Shown: piece after piece, positions 13,294 through 20,534 of the stretch
Position numbering within the stretch: the first letter of the stretch is position 1
How the letters are laid out: every line of letters starts with the position of its first letter
Virus record (IMG/VR): IMGVR_UViG_3300049825_000443
Coordinates: 1 to 28,039 of that record
Source of the DNA: a virus
Length of the DNA stretch: 28,039 nucleotides
Direction: 5' to 3' (one strand)
Translations under genes and position numbers: made by a program
Notes under the pieces: generated by a model
What the model saw: only the letters and a program-made list of their open reading frames with translations
What the model was told of the DNA's origin: nothing
Database searches by the model: none

Positions 13294-14312
13294 CGCGCGT
13301 CTCCCCGCTTGATGAAGCACACGGTGCTGGCGATCTTGTCTATCAGCTTGGCGTTCACCAGGTGGCGGCCCACGCCGTAGTCACGAATGGCAGGCAGCAG
13401 GCTTTCGGTCAGCGTGCGGGCCGATCCTTTGCAGTACGACCACAGGGCCTCCAGCACTTCATCAGTGGCCTGCACGGCCGTGTCATCGGCGTTCTTCAGG
13501 GTCTCCAGCGTCTTGCGCGCAATGTCGTCCATGTCATCGCGAGTGATGGTCTCAATGGTGGGCGGCCACATGCTCACCCGGCTGCGCAGCTCCTGAAACT
13601 GGCCTACCTCTGGCGCCAGCATGGCGTGCAGCTTCTGGTTTCCCGTCAGCACGATGCCGACGCCAGCCTTGTCACGCACCCGGCGCAGATAGTGCAGCGC
13701 GATGGGGCAGAGGTTGTTTGCTTCGTCGGCAATCACCAGGTACTGGGTGCCCTTGATAGCCTTCAGCACTGCGGCGAACTTGCGGCCCAGGCCAGACGGC
13801 GGGTCGATGCGTAGCTGCTGCAGCAGCTCGTCCAGCAGCCGCCCGGTGGTCATGTTGGGGTCGGCCTCCACCATCAGCGTGAGGGGGCGGCGCTTGAGGT
13901 ATTCCTTGAAGGTGCGCGTCTTGCCCACGCCCACGCTGGCAATCAGCACACCCAGGTTCGCTTCCTTGCGCATGCGGTCGCACACCACGAAGACCAGGCG
14001 GTGCACGCTGCCTTCGATGTAGCCGGGCGAGCCATGCTCCATGCGCTCGCCCTCAACGGCCAGCACCTGCAGCATCTGATCCAGCAGCGCCCCGGGCGGG
14101 CTGGGGTACTTCTGCGCCAGTATCTGGCTGATGGTGCTGCCGTTGATGCCGGCCTTACGGGCCAGCCAGGCGCGCGGCAGGTCCCGTTGCTGCAGCCATT
14201 CGGCCACGGCGCGGGCGCGCTCTAGGTCTTCCTGGCTGTAGGCGTAGCGTGGCAACGCGTCAGCCGGGTTCTCCGCCTGCGCTGCCTTGACTTGCCTGCC
14301 GATAGGGCTCAT
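13290..14312 (-). CDS. Transposition AAA+ ATPase (MuB-like)
   Basis: 340 aa. N-terminal HTH (~residues 40-70: DLPRAWLARKAGINGSTISQ) like MuB, then an AAA_22-type ATPase: Walker A 'ASVGVGKT' at 125-132, Walker B 'YLVIADEAN' at 191-199, followed by 'RDKAGVGIVLTGN' (sensor-1-like region) and a C-terminal helical lid. MuB binds DNA as ATP-dependent filaments, delivers target DNA to the transposase and gives target immunity. Start at ATG 14312 overlaps the transposase stop by 4 bp, so the two should be made together. Confidence 0.9.
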   Translation of the reverse strand: MSPIGRQVKAAQAENPADALPRYAYSQEDLERARAVAEWLQQRDLPRAWLARKAGINGSTISQILAQKYPSPPGALLDQMLQVLAVEGERMEHGSPGYIEGSVHRLVFVVCDRMRKEANLGVLIASVGVGKTRTFKEYLKRRPLTLMVEADPNMTTGRLLDELLQQLRIDPPSGLGRKFAAVLKAIKGTQYLVIADEANNLCPIALHYLRRVRDKAGVGIVLTGNQKLHAMLAPEVGQFQELRSRVSMWPPTIETITRDDMDDIARKTLETLKNADDTAVQATDEVLEALWSYCKGSARTLTESLLPAIRDYGVGRHLVNAKLIDKIASTVCFIKRGDAR

Positions 14313-16006
14313 GGCTTGTCTCCGTTGTAAGACGTGAGGTCGATGACGATGTCGTCGTCCGCCTCTGGCCTGGCCGCTTTGGCGGGCTTGTTCGGCTTGT
14401 CGGCGGGCGCCTGCAGGGCCAGGGCGGGCGCTGGCAAGCCCAGTTCGGCGCCGATCTCGAGGTCTTCGATGGCGCGGGCCTGGGCGTCGGCGTTGATGGG
14501 GTCGGCACGCCGGGCATGCGCTTCATCCAGCTTGCGTTCCAGGCGCTTGACCTGGCCTTTAAGCCGCCGGTCACGGCCCTCTTCAATGCGGCTGGTGGGA
14601 AGCACGCCGATCACGCTCACCAGCTTGGCTTCGCAGATCAGGCGACCCTTCTTGTCTTGCACCCACACCAGGCCGTCCTTGTGTAGGTCGTACTCCACCA
14701 TGACCTTCTTGCCGTCGTACAGCGCCAGGGCCTCGTGGTAGTAGAAGCGGTTGTGCAGGCGCACGGTCTGCCGGCCCACGGTGGCCTCTTGGCTGGGGCG
14801 CATCACAGCCTCGGCTTCCACGCCCACGGCCACGGGCACCAGCTCGGCCCACAACTGGGCCGGGGTGCGGCCGTCCAGCACGTCCATGGGCTCATTGAAG
14901 TAGCTGTCCATGAACTTGGCGAAGCTGCTCACGTAGTCCTGAAAGCTGGGCAGCTTGCGGCGGCCAGCCGCCAGTTCGGCGCTGAGGCGGCGGTTCACTT
15001 CCTCAGCCATGTCGTGGCCGCAGTAAACCTGGCCGCCGAAAAAGAACTTATCGTGCTTGTCGCGGCAGGTGCGAAAGAAGCGCTCTATCCAGCCCTTGCC
15101 GTGCGGGTTGCCAGGAAGCGCGCCGATCACGTCGATGTCGAACTTCTGGTACCAGCCGGTGCTCTCGTCGCTCAGCAGCTTGGCGCGGTAGCCGGCGCCA
15201 CGGTCTATGTACAGCCAGGCGGGCACATGGTCATGCCCCAGCATGGCCGCGCTCAGCGCGAAGAGCGTGCTGACGGCGCTTTCACTTTCGGTGAAGTACC
15301 AGCCCGGGACGTAGCGGCTCTTGATGTCGATGAAGCAGGTCAGCTCAGGGCGGAAGGGCTTGCCCGTGTTCGGGTGGGCCACGTAGCAGTCAACGGTGTG
15401 GCCGTCACCGGCGTAAATCTCGCCCACCAGCACTTCATCGAGGTTGCGGCGCTGGTACTTCTGGCGGGTCAGCCGGTGCAGGTGTTTGCCTATGCGCGCT
15501 GGGCTCTTCTCCCCCAGCGTGGCCGGCAGGGCCTTCAGGTAGCGCTTGACGCGGCTTTCCGTGGCGTCAGCGAAGCCTTCGCTGCGCAGGCGCCAGGCCA
15601 CGTCGGCGAAGCCGGGCTTGCTGGGGCTGTTGTACAGGGCCACGGCGCGCTGGTCCCACCCGTAGGCCAGGCCGTCTTTGCCGCAGCGCAGGTAGTCACC
15701 CAGCCAGCGCTTGAGGGTGGCGAAGCTGGGCGCGTCTTCGCCTTCCTTCGTGGCCGCGCTTTGCATGGCGTGGGCCACGGCGGGGTCCAGCAAGCCGGCA
15801 GCGGCCTGGGCCAGCACCAGGCGCACGGCGTTGTTCATGCTGGCGCCGCCCTCAACCAGCGCGGCCAGCGGGGCGATGACGGCCTGGCGCATTTCGGCCG
15901 CGCGGCGCTTGGCCTCGGTGGCTGCGTCCCAGGGCTTGGCACCCAGAGCCACGGGCAGGTCGCTCATCTGGCGAACGTCTGAGACGAGCTTGAGCAGGGC
16001 AACCAT
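14309..16006 (-). CDS. DDE transposase (MuA-like)
   Basis: 565 aa from ATG 16006; the frame is open to 16069, but that extension overlaps the upstream gene. Catalytic triad visible as D201 ('AGDGHTVD'), D268 ('LYIDRGAGY') and E308 ('GKGWIERFF') in an rve/RNase H-like core, preceded by helical DNA-binding parts (FATLKRWLGDYL; ESRVKRYLKALPA) and followed by a Mu-type beta-barrel (~400-470, with 'RPSQEATVGRQTVRLHNRFYYHEALALYDGKKVMVEYD' in pieces). The tail is helical and basic, then acidic. It catalyses strand transfer during integration and replicative transposition. Somewhat shorter than MuA (663 aa), as in BcepMu/B3-type relatives. Confidence 0.93.
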   Translation of the reverse strand: MVALLKLVSDVRQMSDLPVALGAKPWDAATEAKRRAAEMRQAVIAPLAALVEGGASMNNAVRLVLAQAAAGLLDPAVAHAMQSAATKEGEDAPSFATLKRWLGDYLRCGKDGLAYGWDQRAVALYNSPSKPGFADVAWRLRSEGFADATESRVKRYLKALPATLGEKSPARIGKHLHRLTRQKYQRRNLDEVLVGEIYAGDGHTVDCYVAHPNTGKPFRPELTCFIDIKSRYVPGWYFTESESAVSTLFALSAAMLGHDHVPAWLYIDRGAGYRAKLLSDESTGWYQKFDIDVIGALPGNPHGKGWIERFFRTCRDKHDKFFFGGQVYCGHDMAEEVNRRLSAELAAGRRKLPSFQDYVSSFAKFMDSYFNEPMDVLDGRTPAQLWAELVPVAVGVEAEAVMRPSQEATVGRQTVRLHNRFYYHEALALYDGKKVMVEYDLHKDGLVWVQDKKGRLICEAKLVSVIGVLPTSRIEEGRDRRLKGQVKRLERKLDEAHARRADPINADAQARAIEDLEIGAELGLPAPALALQAPADKPNKPAKAARPEADDDIVIDLTSYNGDKP

Positions 16007-16010
16007 ATCG

Positions 16011-16352
16011 TCACCCGGCGCTGCGCAGGCTGGCGCCCTGCGCCTGCCACAGCGCCTTGCCTTCTTCAACGCCCGCGAAGAAGGCGTCGGCCTGCGCCGT
16101 GCCCACGGTGAAGTGGCAGAGCAGCCGGCCGCCGGTGGCGCGGTGCATCAGCAGCGCGCGCACGCCTTCGCGGTATTCCACGCTGCGCGGGTTGCGTGGC
16201 CGGTCGAACGCGGCGGCCACCACGCGATCAACTTCGTCCGACACCAACACGGGCATAAGCTCCTGGTCGCAAGCCGGGCAGGCGTGCGGGCCGAAGCCGA
16301 TATGGCTGCTGACGTGGTCGCACCAGCCGCAGTAGTGCTTCAATGCGCTCAT
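16011..16352 (-). CDS. Small zinc-ribbon early phage protein
   Basis: 113 aa. N-terminal zinc ribbon: 'CGWCDHVSSHIGFGPHACPACDQEL' has two CxxC pairs. The C-terminal helical part 'EYREGVRALLMHRATGGRLLCHF' and 'GTAQADAFFAGVEEGKALW' is a pattern seen in many phage small proteins (Y-R-x-G-V-R-A...G-T-x-E-A-D-A-F-F-A-G-x-x-E-G). Function unknown. ATG 16352 overlaps the stop of the frame upstream (ATGA), and its stop is 4 bp from the transposase start. Confidence 0.65.
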   Translation of the reverse strand: MSALKHYCGWCDHVSSHIGFGPHACPACDQELMPVLVSDEVDRVVAAAFDRPRNPRSVEYREGVRALLMHRATGGRLLCHFTVGTAQADAFFAGVEEGKALWQAQGASLRSAG

Positions 16353-16936
16353 GACATCGAACCCTTCTTCTTTGCCACGGCAGGCAGGCGATATCGCAGA
16401 TCTGCAACGCGCTGCCCAAGCCGCTGTAGGCCGTGCCGAAATAGCCAGCCTGCGGCATTGGCTAGAGGCTGATACGCCCAGTGGTTGGACCTCTTGGCGC
16501 GCATGGCGAGAACAGCACTGCTCTGATATCGCAAGCTACGCATTTGCTCCCGCTGAGCCCGCGCGACGGGGCAAAAGCGGGCCGCCTGCCCACGGATGCG
16601 ACGCTCATCGGCCGGACTGCGTGAAAACCGACTCAACAAGTCCGACACACCGCAGCCGCATGTGTCTGGGTGTCTGGCAGATGTGTGCAGAAGCACTGCG
16701 CCTGCTTCGGCCGTTTGTGGAGCACGGGCTGCATCTGCCGATGCATCACGATGGGCCAGACCTGCTGTGCACGCTGTCGGGCATGCATCAGGAGCTGCAG
16801 GACGACTCGGACGCGGACTTGTGGTGGCCGCCGGACTGGGGGCCGAGTCCGTTTGAGTGAGGCCCTGCGACAGGGCCCAATCCAGGAACGCCCGACCGTT
16901 AGCCGCCACACGGGCACGAAGGGCAGCGGGGCTCAT
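16349..16936 (-). CDS. Uncertain early ORF, both ends coupled to neighbours
   Basis: 195-aa frame. Its ATG (16936) overlaps the upstream stop and its TGA (16349) overlaps the next start, both as ATGA, which is strong positional support. The first ~30 residues (AALRARVAANGRAFLDWALSQGL) and the last ~65 (LRYQSSAVLAM ... WLFRHGLQRLGQRVADLRYRLP) look protein-like. The middle has poor codon use and Pro/Ala-rich sequence, and there the opposite strand has better coding character (see the + ORF entry). It may be two genes or one with a low-constraint centre. No function is recognised. Confidence 0.4.
   Translation of the reverse strand: MSPAALRARVAANGRAFLDWALSQGLTQTDSAPSPAATTSPRPSRPAAPDACPTACTAGLAHRDASADAARAPQTAEAGAVLLHTSARHPDTCGCGVSDLLSRFSRSPADERRIRGQAARFCPVARAQREQMRSLRYQSSAVLAMRAKRSNHWAYQPLANAAGWLFRHGLQRLGQRVADLRYRLPAVAKKKGSMS
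16351..16860 (+). CDS. Possible counter-strand ORF with good codon use
   Basis: 169-aa frame antisense to the preceding entry. Its 3' third, from an internal ATG near 16681 (MCAEALRLLRPFVEHGLHLP, then DLLCTLSGMHQEL, ending DLWWPPDWGPSPFE), has high-GC third positions and reads as a natural protein: an amphipathic helix and a Trp-rich end. The 5' part is less convincing. A real plus-strand gene here would be the only one inside the leftward early operon. I recognise no family. Either this or the minus-strand frame may be real, possibly both. Confidence 0.3.
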   Translation: MTSNPSSLPRQAGDIADLQRAAQAAVGRAEIASLRHWLEADTPSGWTSWRAWREQHCSDIASYAFAPAEPARRGKSGPPAHGCDAHRPDCVKTDSTSPTHRSRMCLGVWQMCAEALRLLRPFVEHGLHLPMHHDGPDLLCTLSGMHQELQDDSDADLWWPPDWGPSPFE

Positions 16937-17976
16937 GCCTCACCCCCAGGCCGCTTGGTGGGCCGACCCACCTTCTGCGGGCGATCTTTGGCACGATCCC
17001 ATTCGCGCTGGGCTTTTTCCAGCTTCTCAGCCGCCACCAAGACCTTGAAGCGTTCGGCGGTCTCACCCAACTCCTGCGGGGTGAGGTAGCTCTGCGTCAC
17101 GGGCACGGGGTCGCGGCCGGGCAGCATGTCCAGGTAGCGAGCCATCACGCCGTCGATCTGCAGGCGCACGGCGGCCACGGCAGCCACGGCCAGGCGCAGA
17201 GTGGCGTCTGCGGCGTCGTGTTGAGCATCGACATGGAGAAACTCTTCCAGCTCTGCCCCGGCGGCGCGAAGGCCGTCCACAGCCAAGCCGGCCCGCTTTT
17301 GCATCACCATCACCTCGGCGCGCAGGTCGGCGATGGCGTGCGGAATTCCGTCCTGGCGGTCGGGCAGGCCGCGCTTGAGTTGCTTCTTCAGGGCGACGGC
17401 CTCGGCCTCGGACGTTTCAAGCTCGACCTCGGTGTCCTTGAGGCCACGTTCCAAATCCTTGATGCGCTGGCGTAGGGCGCGCACGCCGATCAGGTTGAGG
17501 TCGATCTCTTCGTCGTCGAGGGCAGCTTCCTGGGCGGCCGGGCTGGCGTTGGCGAGCATCACCACCTTGGTCTTGTGCAGCGCCATCACCTGCTCGCGCT
17601 GCTCCACGGGCAGGCGCGCAACCAGCGCCGCGCCGCGCATCAGTTCGGATGCGCGCTGCTTGGCCATGCCGCGCTCCTCCAGGATCGCGGCGAATGCCTC
17701 AGCCCCCACCTCGGCATGGACGCTGGACAACAGCAACCCAGCCTCGACCATGTGATGCGTGGCCATGTTGTAGGCCTGCATCGCGCGCTCAGTCCGAACG
17801 TTCGGACTGGCGGAAAGGTCGATCTGAAGCCAGACCGCCAGGTCGCGTCCGGACTGGTCGAATTGTTCAGTCCGAACGTTCGGACTGGGTGGGATTTCAA
17901 AACGGCCAACGTCGGCCGGCTTGGCCTGGACGGGCGCAAGGGCGGTGGTGGTTGACTTGGTGTTGGCCATGGTCAT
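16933..17976 (-). CDS. DUF3102-like early phage protein with palindrome-encoded insertions
   Basis: 347 aa (ATG 17976 overlaps the upstream stop; ATG 17970 also possible). Residues ~65-130 ('ATHHMVEAGLLLSSVHAEV', 'FAAILEERGMAKQRASELMRGAALVARLP') match the DUF3102 pattern of a helical domain in which a long helix precedes a small HTH-like part. Residues ~155-200 form a predicted coiled coil (RALRQRIKDLERGLKDTEVEL), and the C-terminus is basic. Near the N-terminus the peptide SPNVRTE occurs twice (~31-37 and ~57-63), each encoded by a perfect 20-bp palindrome. A role in regulation or DNA partition is possible but unproven. Confidence 0.6.
   Translation of the reverse strand: MTMANTKSTTTALAPVQAKPADVGRFEIPPSPNVRTEQFDQSGRDLAVWLQIDLSASPNVRTERAMQAYNMATHHMVEAGLLLSSVHAEVGAEAFAAILEERGMAKQRASELMRGAALVARLPVEQREQVMALHKTKVVMLANASPAAQEAALDDEEIDLNLIGVRALRQRIKDLERGLKDTEVELETSEAEAVALKKQLKRGLPDRQDGIPHAIADLRAEVMVMQKRAGLAVDGLRAAGAELEEFLHVDAQHDAADATLRLAVAAVAAVRLQIDGVMARYLDMLPGRDPVPVTQSYLTPQELGETAERFKVLVAAEKLEKAQREWDRAKDRPQKVGRPTKRPGGEA
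17790..17809. repeat. Perfect 20-bp palindrome, copy 1
   Basis: CAGTCCGAACGTTCGGACTG, fully self-complementary, lies inside the DUF3102-like coding sequence and is read there as part of SPNVRTE. An identical copy lies 78 bp away at 17868-17887. I found no third full copy. Long perfect symmetry inside a gene, repeated at 26 codons, suggests a protein-binding site or a mobile palindromic element rather than chance. Confidence 0.85.
17868..17887. repeat. Perfect 20-bp palindrome, copy 2
   Basis: Identical to the copy at 17790-17809 (CAGTCCGAACGTTCGGACTG) and in the same reading frame, again encoding SPNVRTE. A shorter related symmetric octamer, GTCCGGAC, lies between them at about 17847-17854. 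Both copies lie within 250-430 bp of the early promoter at 18240-18268. Confidence 0.85.
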
Positions 17977-18215
17977 CCCCGCTTGATGCCAAGCGCGACG
18001 GCAGCGCGATGGCCTTCACCGAAAAGACCCTTGTTCACCCCGCGGATAACTTCGGAGACGGTGCGGTAGTTCAGCCCTTGCTTCTTGGCAAATTCCTTCA
18101 GCGTCATGCCTTTTTCGTAGACACGCGCCTTCGCTTGATCCGGGGTGAGCGGGGCTGCGTTCGTTGACCTGGCTGCGTGCTGCGTTCTCAAGTGCGCTAC
18201 TCCTATGTCTGTCAT
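17973..18215 (-). CDS. BcepMu gp16-like / Ner-like DNA-binding protein
   Basis: 80 aa from ATG 18215; the frame is open further but crosses the promoter. 'LTPDQAKARVYEKGMTLKEFAKKQGL' followed by 'NYRTVSEVIRGVNKGLFGEGHRAAVALGIK' is the pattern of the BcepMu gp16 family (P-E-Q-x-K-x-x-x-x-x-x-G-x-T-x-x-E-W-A, then a recognition helix, G-x-x-K-x-x-x-G-x-x-H-x-x-A-V-x-L-G). It is the first gene of the leftward early operon, opposite the repressor, where Mu has ner. It probably negatively regulates early transcription or the repressor promoter. It overlaps the next gene by 4 bp. Confidence 0.8.
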   Translation of the reverse strand: MTDIGVAHLRTQHAARSTNAAPLTPDQAKARVYEKGMTLKEFAKKQGLNYRTVSEVIRGVNKGLFGEGHRAAVALGIKRG

Positions 18216-18239
18216 TACGCGTTTAATTACCTGCGATGG

Positions 18240-18268
18240 ACTATAGGGCAACGAAACGGCACTTGCAA
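18240..18268 (-). promoter_or_regulatory. Early promoter (leftward), sigma-70 type
   Basis: On the minus strand TTGCAA (18268-18263), a 17-bp spacer, then TATAGT (18245-18240). The expected start is near 18233, about 18 nt ahead of the ATG at 18215. It is the best promoter match in the divergent region and would drive the whole early operon, including the transposition genes and, further on, intI, gemA and mor. Confidence 0.65.
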
Positions 18269-18357
18269 TAGATGAAGCAAAAAAGGAGCGCAACAAACGC
18301 ACACTCGAACATCATCAATCCGGCTCTTTAGGGGGTGGTCTCCTGGGTTGAACGCCT

Positions 18358-18385
18358 GCGACAATCCAGATCGTTAACTGATAAT
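18358..18385 (+). promoter_or_regulatory. Possible repressor promoter (rightward)
   Basis: GCGACA (18358-18363), a 16-bp spacer, then GATAAT (18380-18385). The predicted start is near 18392, some 26 nt ahead of the repressor ATG at 18418. The -35 element is weak, as is common for repressor maintenance promoters. Nearby AT-rich sequence (TCGTTAACTGATAATTCAC) includes the symmetric GTTAAC and may hold operators, but no repeated operator is obvious. Confidence 0.35.
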
Positions 18386-18417
18386 TCACTGTGCATAGGT
18401 CGCTAAGTGCCTTCTCC

Positions 18418-19068
18418 ATGTCAACCAACGTGCTAATCGGCCAGCGCTTGTGCGCTGAAAGGCAACGTCTGCGACTCACTCAGGTGGAGTTGGCAGAGAC
18501 TGCGCACGTCAGCAAGACATCGCAGATCAACTACGAATCGGGCAGGCGATCACCTGACGCCGGGTATCTAGCCGCGGTGGCAGCCATTGGGGTGGATGTG
18601 CTGTACGTGGTGACAGGGCGAGCGAGCGCACCTCTGCCAGTGACCAGCAGCACGGTCACAATTCCGCGCCTGGACGGCCGCGCCTGGTCAACCAGCCCCG
18701 CAGTGAACGAGGAGCGCGCCGCCTACAACGTCGACGCCCCTTGCGTCAGCGCTGCCTGGCTGGCAGCGCGCCAACTTGCGCCCGCACAGGTGCGCTCTGT
18801 CAAGGTTGTCGGAACCTCGATGCAGGGCGTGCTGGCCGATGGTGACCTGGTGCTGATGGATCAGTCAGACACCAAGCCGCGGAGCGGCTACGTGTATGGG
18901 ATCCGACAGGGCGAAGAGCTGCTCATCAAGTACTGCGAGCAGCTACCTGGTGGGGTGCTGCGCATCAGCAGCGCCAACCCCGCCTTTGCACCCTACGATG
19001 TTGACCTGACAAAGAACGACGACTTCGCCATCATCGGACGCGTGGTGGCGTCGATGCACGATTGGTAG
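18418..19068 (+). CDS. Phage repressor, HTH plus S24 peptidase-like domain
   Basis: 216 aa from ATG 18418; the frame begins 9 codons earlier without support. HTH_3 at ~5-62 (IGQRLCAERQRLRLTQVELAE, then HVSKTSQINYESGRRSPD). The C-terminal S24/LexA-like domain has 'VVGTSMQGVLADGDLVLMD' with candidate nucleophile S134 and 'ELLIKYCEQ' with general base K171. This is the architecture of CI/C2-type repressors that hold lysogeny and can be inactivated by RecA-stimulated self-cleavage. I see no obvious Ala-Gly cleavage bond in the linker, so SOS cleavage is uncertain. Divergent from the early operon; no other regulator is seen here. Confidence 0.88.
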   Translation: MSTNVLIGQRLCAERQRLRLTQVELAETAHVSKTSQINYESGRRSPDAGYLAAVAAIGVDVLYVVTGRASAPLPVTSSTVTIPRLDGRAWSTSPAVNEERAAYNVDAPCVSAAWLAARQLAPAQVRSVKVVGTSMQGVLADGDLVLMDQSDTKPRSGYVYGIRQGEELLIKYCEQLPGGVLRISSANPAFAPYDVDLTKNDDFAIIGRVVASMHDW

Positions 19069-19086
19069 ACGGGGAGTGACTCGCAG

Positions 19087-19437
19087 ATGAACAGCAGACT
19101 CTGGCTGACGACACTGGCACTTTGGAGCTTCACCACTGCACAGGCTCAAGACTTCGAATCGGTTCGAAGTAAAGCGCTTGCTGGCGACTACATCGCCCAG
19201 CGGAACCTCGCTTACGGATACAGCTCAGCGCCATATAGGGGCCAGGATAGGAACGAGTTGCTCGCCTGTGCTTGGCGGCATGTGATCGTCCGATCAGGAA
19301 ACGAACGAGTCGATCAAACGGACATCAACAACCTTCAGGTGTTTTGCGGGCAGCTTGACGCCACCCAGGGCGCTGCCGCAATGGCCCAGGCCAAGAGCTT
19401 ATATCGGCGCGTCTACTCGCGGGAAATGGGCCCTTAG
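19087..19437 (+). CDS. Exported Sel1-repeat-like protein
   Basis: 116 aa with a clear Sec signal peptide: hydrophobic LWLTTLALWSFTT then AQA|Q near residue 20. The mature part, 'FESVRSKALAGDYIAQRNLAYGYSSAPYRG', 'LLACAWRHVIV', ends with 'AMAQAKSLYRRVY'; A-x-x-G-D-x-x-A-Q-x-N-L-A-x-x-Y is a Sel1/TPR-like helical repeat. Two Cys may form a disulfide. It is likely periplasmic. It sits just downstream of the repressor, where phages carry lysogenic-conversion genes, and could be co-transcribed with it (18-bp gap). Its role for phage or host is unknown. Confidence 0.65.
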   Translation: MNSRLWLTTLALWSFTTAQAQDFESVRSKALAGDYIAQRNLAYGYSSAPYRGQDRNELLACAWRHVIVRSGNERVDQTDINNLQVFCGQLDATQGAAAMAQAKSLYRRVYSREMGP

Positions 19438-19440
19438 GTC

Positions 19441-19773
19441 GTGGCCCGTCGCTATGGGTCCAGCCTAACCTGCAGTCTGTTGTGCGCGATTCAGGTGACT
19501 GCATGCGGCACTGCTACAACCGCGACTGTGGCGCCGCGACGTTCATCTACGACTGTCGCTGAGTTCAAGCGCGCCCATATTTGCCCAGCCACTGGCGAAC
19601 CGAAGGGCCCCTGCCCGGGCTACGTCGTGGACCACATCATCCCGCTTTGCGCGGGCGGCGCCGACGCACCTTCGAACATGCAATGGCAGACCACGGCCGA
19701 AGCAAAGGCCAAGGACCGTGAAGAGATGAAGACTTGCCGCGCGCTGGCGCCTCTCCCGAGGCCATTGAACTAG
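19441..19773 (+). CDS. Exported HNH endonuclease-like (lipo)protein
   Basis: 110 aa from GTG 19441, immediately after the Sel1-like gene. The N-terminus has a hydrophobic segment ending in VTAC, a possible lipobox. The mature part contains 'FKRAHICPATGEPKGPCPGY', 'VVDHIIPLCAGGADAPSNMQW' and 'KAKDREE': the VDHxxPL...G(A/G)x..NxQW....K..D layout is an HNH motif typical of a small secreted family found in phages and accessory regions. The Cys residues before the HNH core may bind zinc or form disulfides. A periplasmic nuclease encoded with the repressor could attack incoming DNA; this is inference. Confidence 0.65.
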   Translation: MARRYGSSLTCSLLCAIQVTACGTATTATVAPRRSSTTVAEFKRAHICPATGEPKGPCPGYVVDHIIPLCAGGADAPSNMQWQTTAEAKAKDREEMKTCRALAPLPRPLN

Positions 19774-20018
19774 ACCGCGCGCACCGCCGTCTCTGCCCGG
19801 GCCAGATCGGCGTCGAAGCGTGAGTTGATCAACCGCATCAGGCCCGCCAGACGGTCGCGCTCGACCATCAAGGCGGGCACCTCTGCGGGCGTCGGGATGT
19901 CCAGCAGTATCTCGACAGTGCGGTACGCGTCGCGCACCTCCCGCAGGTCTTGAACCGCTGCGCGAACAGCCACATCAGTGGGTTCGAAGGCTTTCCGCTT
20001 TAAACGACCGCTACTCAT
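19770..20018 (-). CDS. Small hypothetical protein
   Basis: 82 aa on the minus strand, overlapping the end of the HNH gene by 4 bp (convergent). ATG 20018 is preceded by AGAGGT. All-helical and charged: 'FEPTDVAVRAAVQDLREVRDAYRTVEILLDIP', 'PALMVERDRLAGLMRLINSRFDADL'. No family recognised. Good codon use and a ribosome-binding site support it; its isolated opposite orientation beside the lysogeny genes is typical of an independent accessory gene. Confidence 0.5.
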   Translation of the reverse strand: MSSGRLKRKAFEPTDVAVRAAVQDLREVRDAYRTVEILLDIPTPAEVPALMVERDRLAGLMRLINSRFDADLARAETAVRAV

Positions 20019-20534
20019 GATCTTGTTGTACCTCTACCGATGTCGCGGCGGGAGGCCGCGCGCTCACCTACGCCATCTCCAAAGCGTGGGCGGCAACCCG
20101 AACGGTTTGGCATGCTGCCCATGCTCGTGCAGTCCCGGCAGACCCGCCTGGGTCTACCGAACGGGCCGCCAGACGGTGCTCTCTTCAGAGCAACCGTCCT
20201 ACCTGGGCTAGCTGCAGCGCGTACATGGTCGGAACGCCAATCCCGGGTCTCCACGCCATGAAATCGGGCCGTTGTAGCACCTGGCTGCCTTGCGCACCAT
20301 CGCCACCCGCTCACTCTGGGGGATAGCAGAAAACTCGGTCGCCGGGATGTCGCCTTAGACGCCGCGGATACGTTCAGGCGCGTGGTGCTTTGACGTTGGT
20401 TCGTCCATGCGCCCATGCTCGCGCGCGCGCGGCTCCCGCCGCTAGGTGAATTGTTTCACCAAGACCGCGCGCGGCTGATTGCCCACACTGATTGCTGACC
20501 CTGTTTTGCCGTCAGCCCCCGAGGTAGTCAGACC
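20019..20534. other. Gene-poor stretch with possible decayed gene remnant
   Basis: About 500 bp without a convincing gene. The frames present on either strand are Arg/Pro/Gly-rich and short. On the minus strand near 20260-20400 there are two adjacent stretches (MDEPTSKHHAPERIRGV, stop, then GDIPATEFSAIPQSERVAMV and so on to another stop near 20215) that look like natural protein broken by a stop, so a decayed gene is possible. The right end contains the conserved dyad at 20445-20460 and the leader of the next operon. Confidence 0.35.
20445..20460 (+). promoter_or_regulatory. Candidate late-activator dyad, copy 2 (terminase operon)
   Basis: GGTGAA-TTGT-TTCACC followed directly by AAGACCGC and, eight bases later, GATTGC. 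This is the same arrangement as the minus-strand copy at 6457-6472. The dyad centre is 83 bp ahead of the ATG at 20535, the first gene of the rightward operon. No good -35 box is seen nearby, as expected for an activator-dependent promoter. Confidence 0.55.

Noticed and set aside
14735-15982. 415-aa plus-strand frame antisense to the transposase
   Set aside because: No domain-like pattern; the opposite strand has an intact DDE transposase over the same bases.
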